Of a stretch of 64,000 nt of DNA, positions 10,315 through 20,408 are shown one piece after another (the first letter of the stretch is position 1; every line of letters starts with the position of its first letter). The position numbers and the translations under genes were made by a program. Location of the stretch: positions 248,001-312,000 of the forward strand of contig CAVZTX010000001.1 of NCBI GenBank assembly GCA_963778375.1, written 5' to 3'. The notes under the pieces were generated by a model. It was given only the letters and a program-made list of their open reading frames with translations, ran no database searches and had not been told where the DNA came from. The stretch comes from CAVZTX01 sp963778375. GTDB lineage: Bacteria > Chloroflexota > Ktedonobacteria > Ktedonobacterales > Ktedonobacteraceae.

Positions 10315-10359
10315 CTATGTTCTCCTTATCTATAAGCCATACAATAAGAACCAACAAGC

Positions 10360-10434
10360 TCAATTCTTGGCAGCTTCTGCGGCAAGCGCCTGGTATTCCT
10401 GTTCAGTTAATGTAACAGCCATTTGGTAGGCCAT
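10360..10434 (-). CDS. 24-residue small ORF resembling an antitoxin N-terminus
   Basis: Starts at ATG 10434 behind GGGGAGG with an 8-base spacer and encodes MAYQMAVTLTEQEYQALAAE-AAKN before TGA. The pattern V-T-L-T-x2-E-Y-x-A-L-A-x-E-A-x(3) is common at the start of short CopG/HicB-like antitoxins and related DNA-binding proteins, which would normally continue for 30-60 residues. It is therefore either a genuine microprotein or the surviving head of a truncated antitoxin. It lies about 46 bases upstream of the LLM oxidoreductase on the same strand and could be co-transcribed with it. Confidence 0.4.
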   Translation of the reverse strand: MAYQMAVTLTEQEYQALAAEAAKN

Positions 10435-10666
10435 TGAGATTACCTCCCCTGACAAGATGAGAATAAACTGCTATGCTCCATCATAGCCTCTGGCATGAGA
10501 TTTCGCAACCCTCCTTGTCGAAGTAGGATTTTTGTATCCCCTTCACGCTGAGAACAGTACTCTATTTGGTACTATTACCAGTGAGTAAACGTGTACTGTG
10601 AGGAACGTAGCGCTAAAGACAAAGAAACTAGCAAAAAGCTAAAAAGAACTCATAAGGAGACTGAAT

Positions 10667-12079
10667 TTGATAAACAAACGCACGAGTCGCATACTCCTGC
10701 TAGGAATATGTTCACTTCTCATAACACTTACAGGATGTAACCTCTTCTCCCAAGGGAGTACCCCACCTGCAAAGATCACCCCCATAACGCTGACTCCCAC
10801 TACGACGAGTACAACTACACCCACACCCGTGAGCAGTACCGACTGGACCACCTATCACCGCGACAACTCACGCACCGGATTCGTCCAAAATGCGCCCGAT
10901 CCACACCAACTCACTCAGGCATGGAACGTAAAACTGGATGGAGCAGTTTATGCCGAACCACTCGTCGTTGGATCAAATGTGATTGTCGCGACGGAAGGAG
11001 ACTCCCTCTATGCCCTCGATAGTCATACAGGCAAGGTACAGTGGCATACCAATGTTGGCACACCGGTTCCACTCTCAACATTGCCTTGTGGCGATATTGA
11101 TCCCCTGGGCATTACAGGCACACCCGTCTATGATCCCTCAACCAAACTGATTTTCGCCGTCGCTGAGATCTCTGGCCCTGCCCACATCCTGGTAGGCGTT
11201 GATGTAGGTACCGGACAGGTACGTGTACGTCGCTCCGTCGATATTTCCGCGATGGACCCACGAGTGCATCAGCAGCGAGCTGCTTTAGCGCTGTACCAAA
11301 ATATGGTCTATATCGCCTATGGAGGTCTTGATGGCGATTGTGGAGATTATCATGGAACGGTTGTTGCTTCGAGGACGGATGGCACCGGCTCATTGTTATC
11401 CTATCAGCTACCAACTCCCCGCGAAGGCGGTATCTGGGCAGCATCAGGGCCTGCCGTAGATGATGCTGGCCATATCTATGTCTCAGTCGGCAATGGTGAG
11501 ACAACTCAAGGAGACTGGGATCATACTGATTCGATCCTTCGCCTGTCATCGACGCTGCAACTTGAAGACGGCTTTGCTCCCACGCAGTGGCAACAGGATA
11601 ATGCCTCAGATGCCGATCTCGGTTCAATGGGTCCCATCCTCTTACCGGGCGGATTGATCTTCGCTGATGGCAAGTCCGGCCTCGGCTACCTTCTTCATAC
11701 TGATGCGTTGGGCGGGGTAGGTGGTCAGGCTCAGGTAAAGTCTGTCTGCCATTCCTTTGGTGGAGCTTCCCTGCTTAACTCGCAACTATTCGTTCCCTGC
11801 ACAGATGGATTGCAAGAGATTACTATCGGACCCGGTGCAAACATGGCCCTGGGTTGGAAGGCACCATCGCAAATCAGTGGTTCGCCCATTGTAGGAGGGC
11901 AGACAGTCTACAGCCTGAATCCCGGAGGAGGTATCCTCTACGCGCTCGATGCCGCCACTGGAAACATACGCACCATGCTATCCATCGGTGCCACATCACG
12001 CTTCGCCACACCAACGCTTTCTGGAAATCAAATCTTTGTGGGAACGCTCACAGGAGTTGTTGCAGTCACGATATCATGA
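10667..12079 (+). CDS. PQQ-like beta-propeller lipoprotein
   Basis: A 470-residue exported protein starting at TTG 10667 behind AAGGAGA. The N-terminus is a lipoprotein signal with lipobox LTGC (Cys near residue 24), then a Thr/Pro-rich linker (about 28-55). The rest is PQQ-type propeller repeats of the form V-x-V-A-x-G-D-x-L-Y-A-L-D-x-H-T-G-x-V-x-W. No calcium or quinone ligands of a true PQQ dehydrogenase are evident, so a binding or scaffold role outside the membrane is more likely than catalysis. Convergent with the MFS gene at 12081 with one base between stops. Confidence 0.85.
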   Translation: MINKRTSRILLLGICSLLITLTGCNLFSQGSTPPAKITPITLTPTTTSTTTPTPVSSTDWTTYHRDNSRTGFVQNAPDPHQLTQAWNVKLDGAVYAEPLVVGSNVIVATEGDSLYALDSHTGKVQWHTNVGTPVPLSTLPCGDIDPLGITGTPVYDPSTKLIFAVAEISGPAHILVGVDVGTGQVRVRRSVDISAMDPRVHQQRAALALYQNMVYIAYGGLDGDCGDYHGTVVASRTDGTGSLLSYQLPTPREGGIWAASGPAVDDAGHIYVSVGNGETTQGDWDHTDSILRLSSTLQLEDGFAPTQWQQDNASDADLGSMGPILLPGGLIFADGKSGLGYLLHTDALGGVGGQAQVKSVCHSFGGASLLNSQLFVPCTDGLQEITIGPGANMALGWKAPSQISGSPIVGGQTVYSLNPGGGILYALDAATGNIRTMLSIGATSRFATPTLSGNQIFVGTLTGVVAVTIS

Positions 12080-12080
12080 T

Positions 12081-13364
12081 CTACTCTCCCGATACTGCCT
12101 GTTTTTCAGGAGTACCGGGTCTCTTTATAAGTCCGAATGTATCACGCGAGGGAAGAAGTGAACCGAGCACTATCAGTGTAATGCTGGCTGCTGCCACCGG
12201 CACAAAAGCCACAGCAGGCAGGTGGAAGATATCCCACAACTCGCCACCAATAAACGGTCCCACAAAGGCCACTCCATAAGTGAGTGAGAAGGAGATGCCG
12301 GTCAGGCGTGCAACCTCATCATGGCGTGCCAGCAGCGCTGGGAGTGCTAGACCAAGTGTAAAGACAAGTGCTGAACTGCCACCAAGCAGTGCGGCCCACA
12401 ACACTTCCAGATTTGCAGGCGTAAAAATCCATCCACTAATTGACACTGCACAGATGGTGCCCGCCACAATAAAGGGCCAGCGACGACCTGCAAGTTGCTG
12501 CGCCAGCACTGTGACCAGCAGACTCGACGGTAATTGTGCCACATTAAGCGTTGCTAGAGCCAGGGGCGTCAAGCTCATATGGTGTAATGCCTGGTTATAG
12601 GAAGCAATCCACGCGTTCATCCCAAAATAAATGAGACTACCACACCCAATCAGAATCCCCAGATGCAGCGCACTCACCCGCGTCCGCTCTTTGCGAAACC
12701 CGCCGCCCTCGCGGTCACCTGATCCTTCGATGATAGGAGGTGCCAACGCATCAGGCGGTTGAATTGACCTTGTAATCTGTCCTGGTGGCGCAAGCCACAA
12801 CCAGAAAACGAGCAGCACAACCACAGGTATGCCCCAGAAAACAAAGGTAGATGACCAGGCATTGCTTCCCAGAAATTGGGCCATGACAGGAACCGTAAGG
12901 CCAGCCGCCGCAGCTTCACCCAGGATCAGTCCATCGCTAAAAAGCGCAGCTACCAGACCAATATGCCTGGGAAACCATTGCCGCACTAGCACCGGCACCG
13001 CCGTTTGTCCCACTGCAATACCCAGGCTCAGCAGCAGCGTGAAAAGAAAGAGTGTGGCCACGCCAGGCAAGAAAGCACGTAGCAGCGTACCAGCCCCAAG
13101 GAGCAACAGTCCAAGTGTCACGCAAGTCCTTCCACCAATCCGTTCTATGAGAAACCCCGATGGCCAGGCACCTACCGCCAGTACCAGTATAGGTAGTGCA
13201 GTCAGAAGCCCAGTTGCAGCATAGGAAAGCGCCAGATCATGCTGAATAAGCGGCAGGACAGGGGGTACCGCCAGAATGACCGAACGTAAATTAAAGCCCA
13301 CAAGTGTGATTAAAACGCAAGTGATGACCATACGCCAGGTCGTAGTGAGAGGTTGATTCTTCAT
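12081..13364 (-). CDS. MFS transporter, CynX/NimT type
   Basis: A 427-residue permease with about 12 hydrophobic segments. The N-terminal region FNLRSVILAVPPVLPLIQHD followed by a helix and GLLTALPIL is characteristic of the cyanate-permease/NimT branch of the major facilitator superfamily. The start is ATG 13364, which overlaps the TGA of the upstream amine oxidase gene as ATGA; the longer open frame upstream to 13454 lies inside that gene and is rejected. The coupling suggests the transporter moves the amine substrate or product of the oxidase, which is inference. Confidence 0.87.
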   Translation of the reverse strand: MKNQPLTTTWRMVITCVLITLVGFNLRSVILAVPPVLPLIQHDLALSYAATGLLTALPILVLAVGAWPSGFLIERIGGRTCVTLGLLLLGAGTLLRAFLPGVATLFLFTLLLSLGIAVGQTAVPVLVRQWFPRHIGLVAALFSDGLILGEAAAAGLTVPVMAQFLGSNAWSSTFVFWGIPVVVLLVFWLWLAPPGQITRSIQPPDALAPPIIEGSGDREGGGFRKERTRVSALHLGILIGCGSLIYFGMNAWIASYNQALHHMSLTPLALATLNVAQLPSSLLVTVLAQQLAGRRWPFIVAGTICAVSISGWIFTPANLEVLWAALLGGSSALVFTLGLALPALLARHDEVARLTGISFSLTYGVAFVGPFIGGELWDIFHLPAVAFVPVAAASITLIVLGSLLPSRDTFGLIKRPGTPEKQAVSGE

Positions 13365-14818
13365 TTTAAGCTGTAATCTTGTAAAATCTCTCGTGCGGCG
13401 CGGGCTCCCTCGCTCGCCCCGCCCTCCATAAATCCCTGCCACTTGATAGAACAATGCTCACCCGCGAAGTGGATCGGCCCCTGCCGCACCCCCTCGTAAC
13501 CACCAAAGAGAGTGTATTGTCCCACTCGCCAGCATGCATAGCTCCCAAGAAGATAAGGATCACCCATCGGATAACTCAAAGCTGCCTTCCCAGTGTAGTG
13601 AGCGCTGATGCCAGGGAAAACACGCTCCAATTGCCGCAGGCATTCCTGTGCATACCGCTGAATCTCCCCAGACTCAGCCGTCGTTGAATATGCTGTCGGT
13701 GGGGCATAGGCTGCTCCTCTCTCTCCGCTCGTATAGTCGACGAGAATGCCGTGCGAACCTGCTTGCCCAAGCGAACCATCCCATAGCGTCTGTATATCCA
13801 GATCCGTTATGAAAAACCCACTGTTGACACGTGGCCACGGACCCTCCGTATACCAGTACGGCGTATCGAACTGCAAGAACAGCTTGGATATAGTGCCATA
13901 TCCAAGTTCCGTAATCGCGGTTTGCTTTAAAGCATCAAAACCTGCCTGCCTATAATCAACATGCCGCAAGGTACTGAACGGCAAAGTAAGGATCACATGA
14001 TCGCAAATCACTTCCACAGGTCCAGTTGGAGTTGTGAAAGATAACGTAATTGCATCATTGTTCTCCCGCTGAATAGCAACCAGTTGATGGTCGAACTGGA
14101 TACATCCCTCTGGCAGACTTCTTGCAATAGCCAGTGGAAGTTGCTGGTTCCCACCCGCAATTCTAACGCTTCCTTCCATTGGTCCCGATGAGTCTGTTTG
14201 GTCATCGTCATCAGCGTCCTGCTCATCTTCAGAGAACCACGAGCCAAATGTATAGACCAGGTTGAGTGAGCTTTGCAATCGCGGTTCCAGCCCGAAGTAA
14301 CCTCGACATGCACTATCCAACATTTTGCCTTGTGGAGTATTATGCCCACCTTCCACATACTGCTCAATCCAGTCATAGACACTTAAGTGGTCAAGCCGGT
14401 ATCCCGTCTCAGTAAAGTGCGAATAAGTCGTTGGATATCCCGCTTCCTGAACCTGCTGATGCAGAACATGGTAGAGAGGTTGCAACCCACTCCATAGCTC
14501 TTCCTCATCATAGTAGCGATTGAAGAAATACATAATCCTCTGCGCCGATCCTGGGAGTGTTCGCCCGAGGTCAATCGTTTTCAACCTGAACCGCTCGATC
14601 AAATCCAGCATTATCCGGTGATCGCCATCGATAAATTCACCGCACCACTCACTAATCATCTCATCCGCCCACGTAACAGCATCAGAATGCATTCGTCCAC
14701 CAACACGGTTTGACGCCTCATAAATATTGCATGCAAGATCGGCATCCTGCAACGTCAGAGCCGCATTCAGCCCGGCAATACCTGCACCCACGATAGCAAT
14801 GCGAATGTGTTTGTCCAT
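13361..14818 (-). CDS. Flavin-containing amine oxidase
   Basis: A 485-residue FAD enzyme of the monoamine oxidase family. The N-terminal dinucleotide-binding fold reads IRIAIVGAGIAGLNAALTLQ, followed by the GG doublet motif NRVGGRMHS. The C-terminal FAD-binding motif reads HFAGEHCSIKWQGFMEGG and is followed by EGARAA. No signal peptide is visible, so it acts in the cytoplasm. It would oxidise a primary or secondary amine to an imine/aldehyde with H2O2. The stop overlaps the start of the MFS gene (ATGA). The promoter lies in the AT-rich region beyond 14818. Confidence 0.9.
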   Translation of the reverse strand: MDKHIRIAIVGAGIAGLNAALTLQDADLACNIYEASNRVGGRMHSDAVTWADEMISEWCGEFIDGDHRIMLDLIERFRLKTIDLGRTLPGSAQRIMYFFNRYYDEEELWSGLQPLYHVLHQQVQEAGYPTTYSHFTETGYRLDHLSVYDWIEQYVEGGHNTPQGKMLDSACRGYFGLEPRLQSSLNLVYTFGSWFSEDEQDADDDDQTDSSGPMEGSVRIAGGNQQLPLAIARSLPEGCIQFDHQLVAIQRENNDAITLSFTTPTGPVEVICDHVILTLPFSTLRHVDYRQAGFDALKQTAITELGYGTISKLFLQFDTPYWYTEGPWPRVNSGFFITDLDIQTLWDGSLGQAGSHGILVDYTSGERGAAYAPPTAYSTTAESGEIQRYAQECLRQLERVFPGISAHYTGKAALSYPMGDPYLLGSYACWRVGQYTLFGGYEGVRQGPIHFAGEHCSIKWQGFMEGGASEGARAAREILQDYSLK

Positions 14819-15536
14819 TTTTCTATTATACGATTTTCAAGTATGGGGATGGCAAATAGCCATTCTGATTATGCATGTTGTGCTAGCTAGATGGAAGATT
14901 GCTATGAAAAAGGATGCTATCGTGGATGAGAGTCGGTATCCTCATAAATTCGTTAAGACTCTTCGATTGCTTATTCTCTTACTTAAAACCCTATCCATCA
15001 TTTCTTCAAATCTCAAGGTTTATTGCTGTCTTTTAACTGCAAGAACATAAGTATTCTTTGTATTGGCTACCTTTATGCTGAGAAGAAGGTATTCCTGGTT
15101 ATTGTCCACAACATACACAACTATGGAGGCTTTTGTATTTGCTGAAGCAAAAAATATCAGTCTTCAATTGCATGATTATGGTTTTCAACTCCATTTTAGC
15201 ATAGTACGTGGATATCAGATAGCTATTAAGGACCTACTGAAGAGACTTTAATAGAGTTGTTCTGATCGCAAGCTTGAATATAATCTCTTTCCAAGAATAA
15301 GCAACTTGAAAAATAGATGCAAAGCTCCAAATCCCCAAATAAGAGATGAATGTTGCAAATGAAATTAGAACATATAACCGAATAATTGTTCGATAACCAT
15401 CTACTTTACAGAGGGAGTATAATAGCGTCCTGAAATGCGATTGCCGTCTTTAATTGTTCAATCCTGTTCTAGAAAATGTTCGAGAAGACTGTCAGGAACG
15501 CAGAAATTAACATGAATTATGGTGGTATGAAAGATT
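14819..15536. other. AT-rich intergenic region
   Basis: About 720 bases, clearly richer in A/T than the neighbours, between the divergent amine oxidase and ATP-grasp genes. It must hold both promoters. Short frames at 14727-15050 and 15063-15251 lack ribosome sites and family resemblance. No repeat family of this window occurs here. It could be old decayed DNA. Confidence 0.5.
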
Positions 15537-17052
15537 ATGAACATTCTACACACAAACCTATTCACCCCAAGAACCCTTGGAGTTGGCTTTCATAATGTAG
15601 GCAGCGAGGGAGTCTTACGCGCCTCTAATGAAACAATCGTCAAAAAGATACAGCACTACTATGGCCAGCGATGTGGCCACCTCCCTCTAAACGCTACAAA
15701 CATACGTGCCCTCGTCGACTTCCCTTCTGAAGAAATTCACGCCCAAATGACTTATCTCAGCACACTCTTCGGCAAAAATATCATCCCAATGACCTTCGAC
15801 GAACTCAAACAGGAAACCCTGGGAACCAATTCATCCTATCCATCGCACGATACATCGCTCGTAGGGGCTGATTCATCGCGCCTATCGCCGATGAATCGAC
15901 CCCCCTTAGTCGTCCCCTATATCAATGTCCCCGAAATAGAAACACGCCTGCACAACGAATACAAAGCAGAATCCTGGGGCCTGCCAGGAATCATGACTAC
16001 CGCCTTGAAAAACAAAGCTAGCTTTTATCAACTCGCGGATGAATTTAACCTGCCAGGATTTTACCCCCCTGATTATACCGTCGCGCATATCTTTGACGTA
16101 GCCCGCGAGGCAGAAAAATTCCTTCACAGGATAGAGGAGATATACCAAAAAGCAGGAGTTGCGGGAGCCTACCCCTTAGGAGTAATGCTGCGAGCATCCG
16201 AAGAAGATGGCAACTACGGCTGCTGTCTCGCCTATGAAGACGCAGGCGGCATCGTCGTCGTAGAAGATGGAGACGCCGAGCACACCCACTACTATCAACA
16301 CTGGCAAGAAGCATTAGCTAACTCGCAGGAACATCTCATTACTACCATGAACCTACAGAAAGAAACTCGAGTAGTCATCAGCCGCTACATCGACTTTGCA
16401 GACTCCCCCGGCATGTCTGTAGTAATCATGGATGGCCAGGTAGAATCTCTCGGCTGGAATGGTCAATTGCAAAAGCCCGGCAGCAAAGCCTGCGTTGGAA
16501 CAAGTACCTATATTCCCAAGAATGCCTACATGCAGCGCATGCAGCAAGAATATGAACAGCAGACAACCGCCTTCTTTGAAACCCTGCTGAGAAAAACAGC
16601 TCAAAAGTGCGGCATCGACTTTGCCGCTATTCGAGGAGTAGCAAACCTGGATATCATGATTCCGGGAGAACTAGAAAAAAGACTACAGCGAGCACGAAAA
16701 CAGCCGGAAGGCAACTATCTTGCCGAATGTAACCCCCGCTGGACAAACTACACCGACGCCATCATGGTAGTGCTGGGAGCCAACCACAAAGAGCAGACCA
16801 TCTCGAACATGAGGGAAGTCATTCAATCAGGAATTTGGACCATCGATAAACATCCCCTGCCGCCAGACCTGGACCCGCAAAATGTAAGAACGCGCATCGC
16901 CGAAAGGGATGCAGTCTTGAAACAAGATGGCACGCAGAATCATTTGCCGCATGGCAAAAAATCCCATGGGCCTGATCTTCGCCGGAGACCTGGCCCGAGC
17001 ACAGCAAGAAGTGAACGACATACTAACTCTGCTTTCCGTCCAGAGGGTTTAG
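15537..17052 (+). pseudogene. ATP-grasp-like protein with in-frame repeat insert and late frameshift
   Basis: About 505 residues when repaired. Central and C-terminal parts look like an ATP-grasp ligase: MLRASEEDGNYGCCLAYED, RVVISRYID, AAIRGVANLDIMIP and the metal-binding segment AECNPRWTNYTDA. The frame at 15537 runs on to 17231, but after about 16930 its translation becomes low-complexity. The +1 frame then gives a sensible end, RMAKNPMGLIFAGDLARA through LLSVQRV, stopping at TAG 17050. One extra base near 16930-16937 explains this. Residues about 100-122 (SLVGADSSRLSPMNRPP) come from a palindromic repeat inserted in frame. The substrate is unknown. The start lacks a strong ribosome site, so the N-terminus is uncertain. 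Confidence 0.6.
15859..15905. repeat. Palindromic mini-element inside the ATP-grasp gene
   Basis: TCGTAGGGGCTGATTCATCG on one arm is mirrored by CGCCGATGAATCGACCCCCC on the other, around a short loop (CGCCTAT). The arms pair over GATTCATCG/CGATGAATC and GGGG/CCCC. It is translated in frame as part of the host protein. Related copies lie at 24708-24785, near 5640 and near 28570. Confidence 0.75.
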
Positions 17053-17107
17053 GAAATGCTTGCACAGTGCTCAGTCAAGCTCCACTTGAACGGGGTGGGG
17101 CGAGCCG

Positions 17108-17165
17108 AAATGTAGGGACAGGGGGTGCTGGGTGGTTGGGAAGGGGCCTTGTGCCTGTCCGGGTG
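17108..17165. repeat. TGTAGGGACAGG / CCTTGTGCCTGTCC repeat
   Basis: Contains AATGTAGGGACAGGGGG and, about 20 bases on, GGGGCCTTGTGCCTGTCCGG. The same two pieces occur joined at 37138-37173 and in reverse at 58812-58842 and 62985-63013. This copy seems interrupted by a G-rich insert (TGCTGGGTGGTTGGGAA). Confidence 0.65.
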
Positions 17166-17172
17166 GTGCTTC

Positions 17173-17835
17173 TTACCCCCCAACTAACGCAGCCATCATA
17201 CTCTGCACAGCCCGCACCTCATCCAAATTAATCGTATGTCCCATACCCGGATACAACCGCGCCGTCACAACTCCTCCGAGGCGGCGCAATATTTCGGCAG
17301 ACTCTAGCACTCTTGCCTTCGGAATATGCGGATCCACATCGCTGCAACCTAGAAAAACAGGTGTACCCTCAAGCGAGCCAGGGTAGTCGCGTGGTGTACC
17401 ATCAGGACCAATCAATCCACCACTCAAGCCCGCTACACCCCCGTAGCGTCGTGCGTGGCGGGCCACAAATTCCAGCGACAGGCATGCACCCTGCGAGAAT
17501 CCAAGGATGATCGTACGTTCGGCTGGAATATTATGCCCCTCCAGTTGCTCGAGAAGCGAGGCAATCACCGCCAATCCTGATGAAAGTCCAGGTTCGTTGC
17601 TGGCAATTGGGGCAAGGAAACTGTTTGGATACCACGTGTACCCGGCAGCTTGTGGAGCCAGATAGACAAAACCGGGCTGGCGAAAACTATCTGCCACTCC
17701 CAAAATATCTTCCGCTGAAGCCCCACGCCCATGTACCATAATCATGGCTGCTCGTGCTTGCTCAATTGGTTCGCCAGCAGCCAGCACTGGCTGACCCCGA
17801 TGCGGTCCTGTAACCTTCGCCAACATATCACTCAT
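17173..17835 (-). CDS. Phospholipase/carboxylesterase family alpha/beta hydrolase
   Basis: A 220-residue esterase. The oxyanion region is MIMVHGRGASAEDIL, the nucleophile elbow GFSQGACLSLEF holds the Ser, the Asp lies in GCSDVDPHIP and the His in YPGMGHTIN, so the triad is complete and in family order. No signal peptide is present. Such enzymes hydrolyse short acyl esters or lysophospholipids. The gene lies about 105 bases downstream of the dehydrogenase at 17941-19057 on the same strand and may be co-transcribed with it. Confidence 0.88.
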   Translation of the reverse strand: MSDMLAKVTGPHRGQPVLAAGEPIEQARAAMIMVHGRGASAEDILGVADSFRQPGFVYLAPQAAGYTWYPNSFLAPIASNEPGLSSGLAVIASLLEQLEGHNIPAERTIILGFSQGACLSLEFVARHARRYGGVAGLSGGLIGPDGTPRDYPGSLEGTPVFLGCSDVDPHIPKARVLESAEILRRLGGVVTARLYPGMGHTINLDEVRAVQSMMAALVGG

Positions 17836-17940
17836 TTGCTTATCTCCAGTAGAATAATTTGCGTCACATCGCGTTTCTCAACCTATCAAGTCTCAATCAT
17901 CCAAAGAATGCCCAGGTGCTGCACGTCCTTCTCAGAAGGA

Positions 17941-19057
17941 TCACCATGCCGCATGCAGTATCTCCTCGATCTGTGATACAGCAGTGATCGGCTTGGGATT
18001 GCTCTGCACAGTTCGGCTCTCGAAAGCCAGTTGTGCCAGATGCGGCAGGTCAGTTTCCTGTACCCCCACATCGCGTAACCGTTGAGGCAAGTTCATCTCT
18101 CTGATCAAATTATAAATACGTTGCACAGCTTCCTCAACAGCAGCCTCAGCACTACGCCCCGCACGTGGAATCCCCATCGTCTCGGCAGCCGGGGCCAGTT
18201 GAGATGCTGTAGCATCCAGGTTGAAGCGCATGGCATAAGGCAGGATAATGCTGTTGGCGATGCCGTGTGGTACGCCAGCCGTTCCACCCAGAACGTGGCA
18301 CAACCCATGATGTAGCGCCATCGTGACATGGGCCAGAGCGGTGCCTGCGAGGAACGCCCCTTCCAGCATCTCCGTACGAGCTTCCAGATCATCCCCCTCA
18401 GCATAGCACCGTGGAAGCGCATACATAATAGAGCGTATGCCGCTCAGAGCCGCAGCCGTGGAAAGAGGATTGCGCGTGATTGAATACAACGCCTCGATGC
18501 AATGAGCCAGTGCATTGATTCCCGTAGACGCCGTCATCGATGGCGACAGCCCCAAGGTGAGTCTTGGATCATAGATAACCAGTTTCGGCACAATCCTCGC
18601 ATCACTGACCGTCACCTTACGTGCCTGACCATCAACTTGCCGCGTAACTCCATACACAGGCGTCATCTCTGACCCCGCATAGGTCGTAGGAATAGCAACG
18701 ACAGGCACCGAACTTCCCTGCTCTTCCAAAGCGAAACTAACCGCCTTTGCCATACCGATTGGGCTACCACCTCCCATACCGATAATCGCATCCACTGTAT
18801 TCTCCCAGGCAAGCTCTTGCGCCTCCGCGACCTGAAAATCGGGGACATGTGGCTGTGTACGTTCATAGACGGCAACCAGCCGCTTTCCCAATGCATTTTC
18901 AATCGCTGCGATAGAGCCATCTCTTCGCAATGAGCCACTTGAGCACAACATCACATCGCTGCCAGCCAAACCGCTCAATGATCTCGCTCAATTGGGCAAG
19001 CGAACCCGCCCCAAAGATAACTTCCTGAGCATAACCGGTGTAGCGAAACCCGTTCAT
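17941..19057 (-). pseudogene. Iron-containing alcohol dehydrogenase / maleylacetate reductase, frameshifted
   Basis: Reduces maleylacetate to 3-oxoadipate in family members, the step after hydroxyquinol ring cleavage. The true start is ATG 19057 behind AAGGA, reading MNGFRYTGYAQEVIFGAGSL through ERFGWQR. The rest, from MLCSSGSLRRDG, lies one base over and runs to 17941. Dropping one base near 18945-18950 restores a protein of about 370 residues. NAD-binding GMGGGSPIGMAKA, PTTYAGSEMTPVYGVT and the metal-site histidines in NALAHCIEALY, LHHGLCHVLG and VPHGIANSI are present. The matching ring-cleavage gene is at 39042-39938, about 20 kb away. Confidence 0.82.
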
Positions 19058-19100
19058 TGAGATGTCCTTACTTTTAGCACCGCTCGCTGGTGCATCTCCT

Positions 19101-20376
19101 TTAATCTGCTCCATCTGGCAGGTGCAAAGCATAGAGCTTTCCATCCCATGAGCCGACATAGATAACTCCATTCGCAATTGTTGGCGAGGAATCGATGACG
19201 TTACCAGCCCTATAGCTCCATAGCATGCCTCCCGTTCTGGCATCGAGCGCATATAGCTTATGGTCTTGCGAACCAACATAGACAATGCCATTGGCAACTG
19301 TCGGGGAGGAGTCGATGACATCTCCGGAGGAAACCATCCACATTATCACGCCTGTCCTGGCATCAAACGCATACAGCTTATCGTCAGTTGAGCCGATATA
19401 GACAATTCCATTTGCGACTGCTGGCGAGGAGTGAATGAAGCTGCCAGTGCGAGCAGTCCATAAAGTTGCTCCTGTCCTGGCATCGAGAGCATACAGTTTG
19501 CCATCCTCTGAGCCAACATACACAACTCCATTCACAACTGCCGGTGAAGAGATCCGGATAGGAAGACCCACCATGGCAGTCCATAGCAATTTCCCCGTCC
19601 TGGCATCGAGAGCATATAGTTTGCCATCCTCCGAACCAACATACACAACTCCATTCACAACCGCCGGTGAGGAAGAAACAAAGTTTCCAGTCGTACGGGT
19701 CCATAACACCACGCCTGTAAGAGCATTGAACGCGTACAGGTTGGAATCATTCGAGCCGACATACACAATCCCATTTATCACCGCCGGTGAAGACCAGATA
19801 GCCCCTTTCGTGGCGTAGGTCCATAGCACCGCACCCGTCCTGGCATTCAATGCATAGAGCCGAGAATCATCTGATCCAATATAGACAATCCCATTAGCGA
19901 TAGCAGGCGAGGAACCAATGGAAGCTTTCGCGTTGTGAGTCCACAACATCTTTCCCGTCCTGGCATCAAGCGCATAAAATCTCCGATCATATGACCCGAC
20001 ATAAACAATCCCATTCGCGACCGCTGCCGAGGAGATGACATAGCTTCCAGTAGAAACCGTCCAGTACGATACCAGCCGGGCCACGTTCGCAACATTAAGG
20101 ATGTGCTCGCCAGAGTTGAAGTGAGTATGTTGCAAATCAAAGCCAAACATCGCAGCGTTGGAATTGCCAGAGAGTGTAGAAGTAGTTCCCCGGTTAAGTA
20201 CTCTGGAAAGTGAGCAGAGTGACGCTTGCCAGTGCAACGATGAGAATCAAACCGATCAGTAGGACTGCTTTCCTTCGGGCAAGGGTTATACGGTTCTTGT
20301 TGGGAGCTATCTCCGCTTCTGAAGGAAGTGCAGGGAGCGCGTTTCCGTTTTGTGAGTTATCTGATACATCAGCCAT
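19101..20376 (-). pseudogene. Membrane-anchored PQQ-like 8-blade beta-propeller, frameshifted after the anchor
   Basis: The N-terminal frame starts at ATG 20376 and encodes a short cytoplasmic segment plus one membrane helix (VLLIGLILIVALASVTLL) before a stop near 20194. The propeller lies one base over and runs to 19101. A single extra base near 20195-20215 separates the two. The propeller has eight repeats of about 40 residues, each with I-V-Y-V-G-S-x-D-x-K-L-Y-A-L-D-A-R-T-G-x-L-W-x. Blades 4 and 5 are almost identical (GSEDGKLYALDARTG). Eight blades is the canonical closed PQQ-type ring. It probably displays the propeller outside the cell; ligand unknown. Confidence 0.82.
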
Positions 20377-20408
20377 TAATTTCAGCTTCTTTCGCTAGAA
20401 GTGGCACT

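Noticed and set aside
9325..10335. 336-residue plus-strand frame opposite the LLM oxidoreductase
   Set aside because: Exact antisense shadow of a conserved gene; composition rich in His and Arg as expected for a shadow.
13365..13454. Upstream extension of the MFS gene
   Set aside because: Lies inside the amine oxidase gene; ATG 13364 with ATGA overlap is the natural start.
15063..15251. 62-residue frame in the AT-rich gap
   Set aside because: No ribosome site and no recognisable features.
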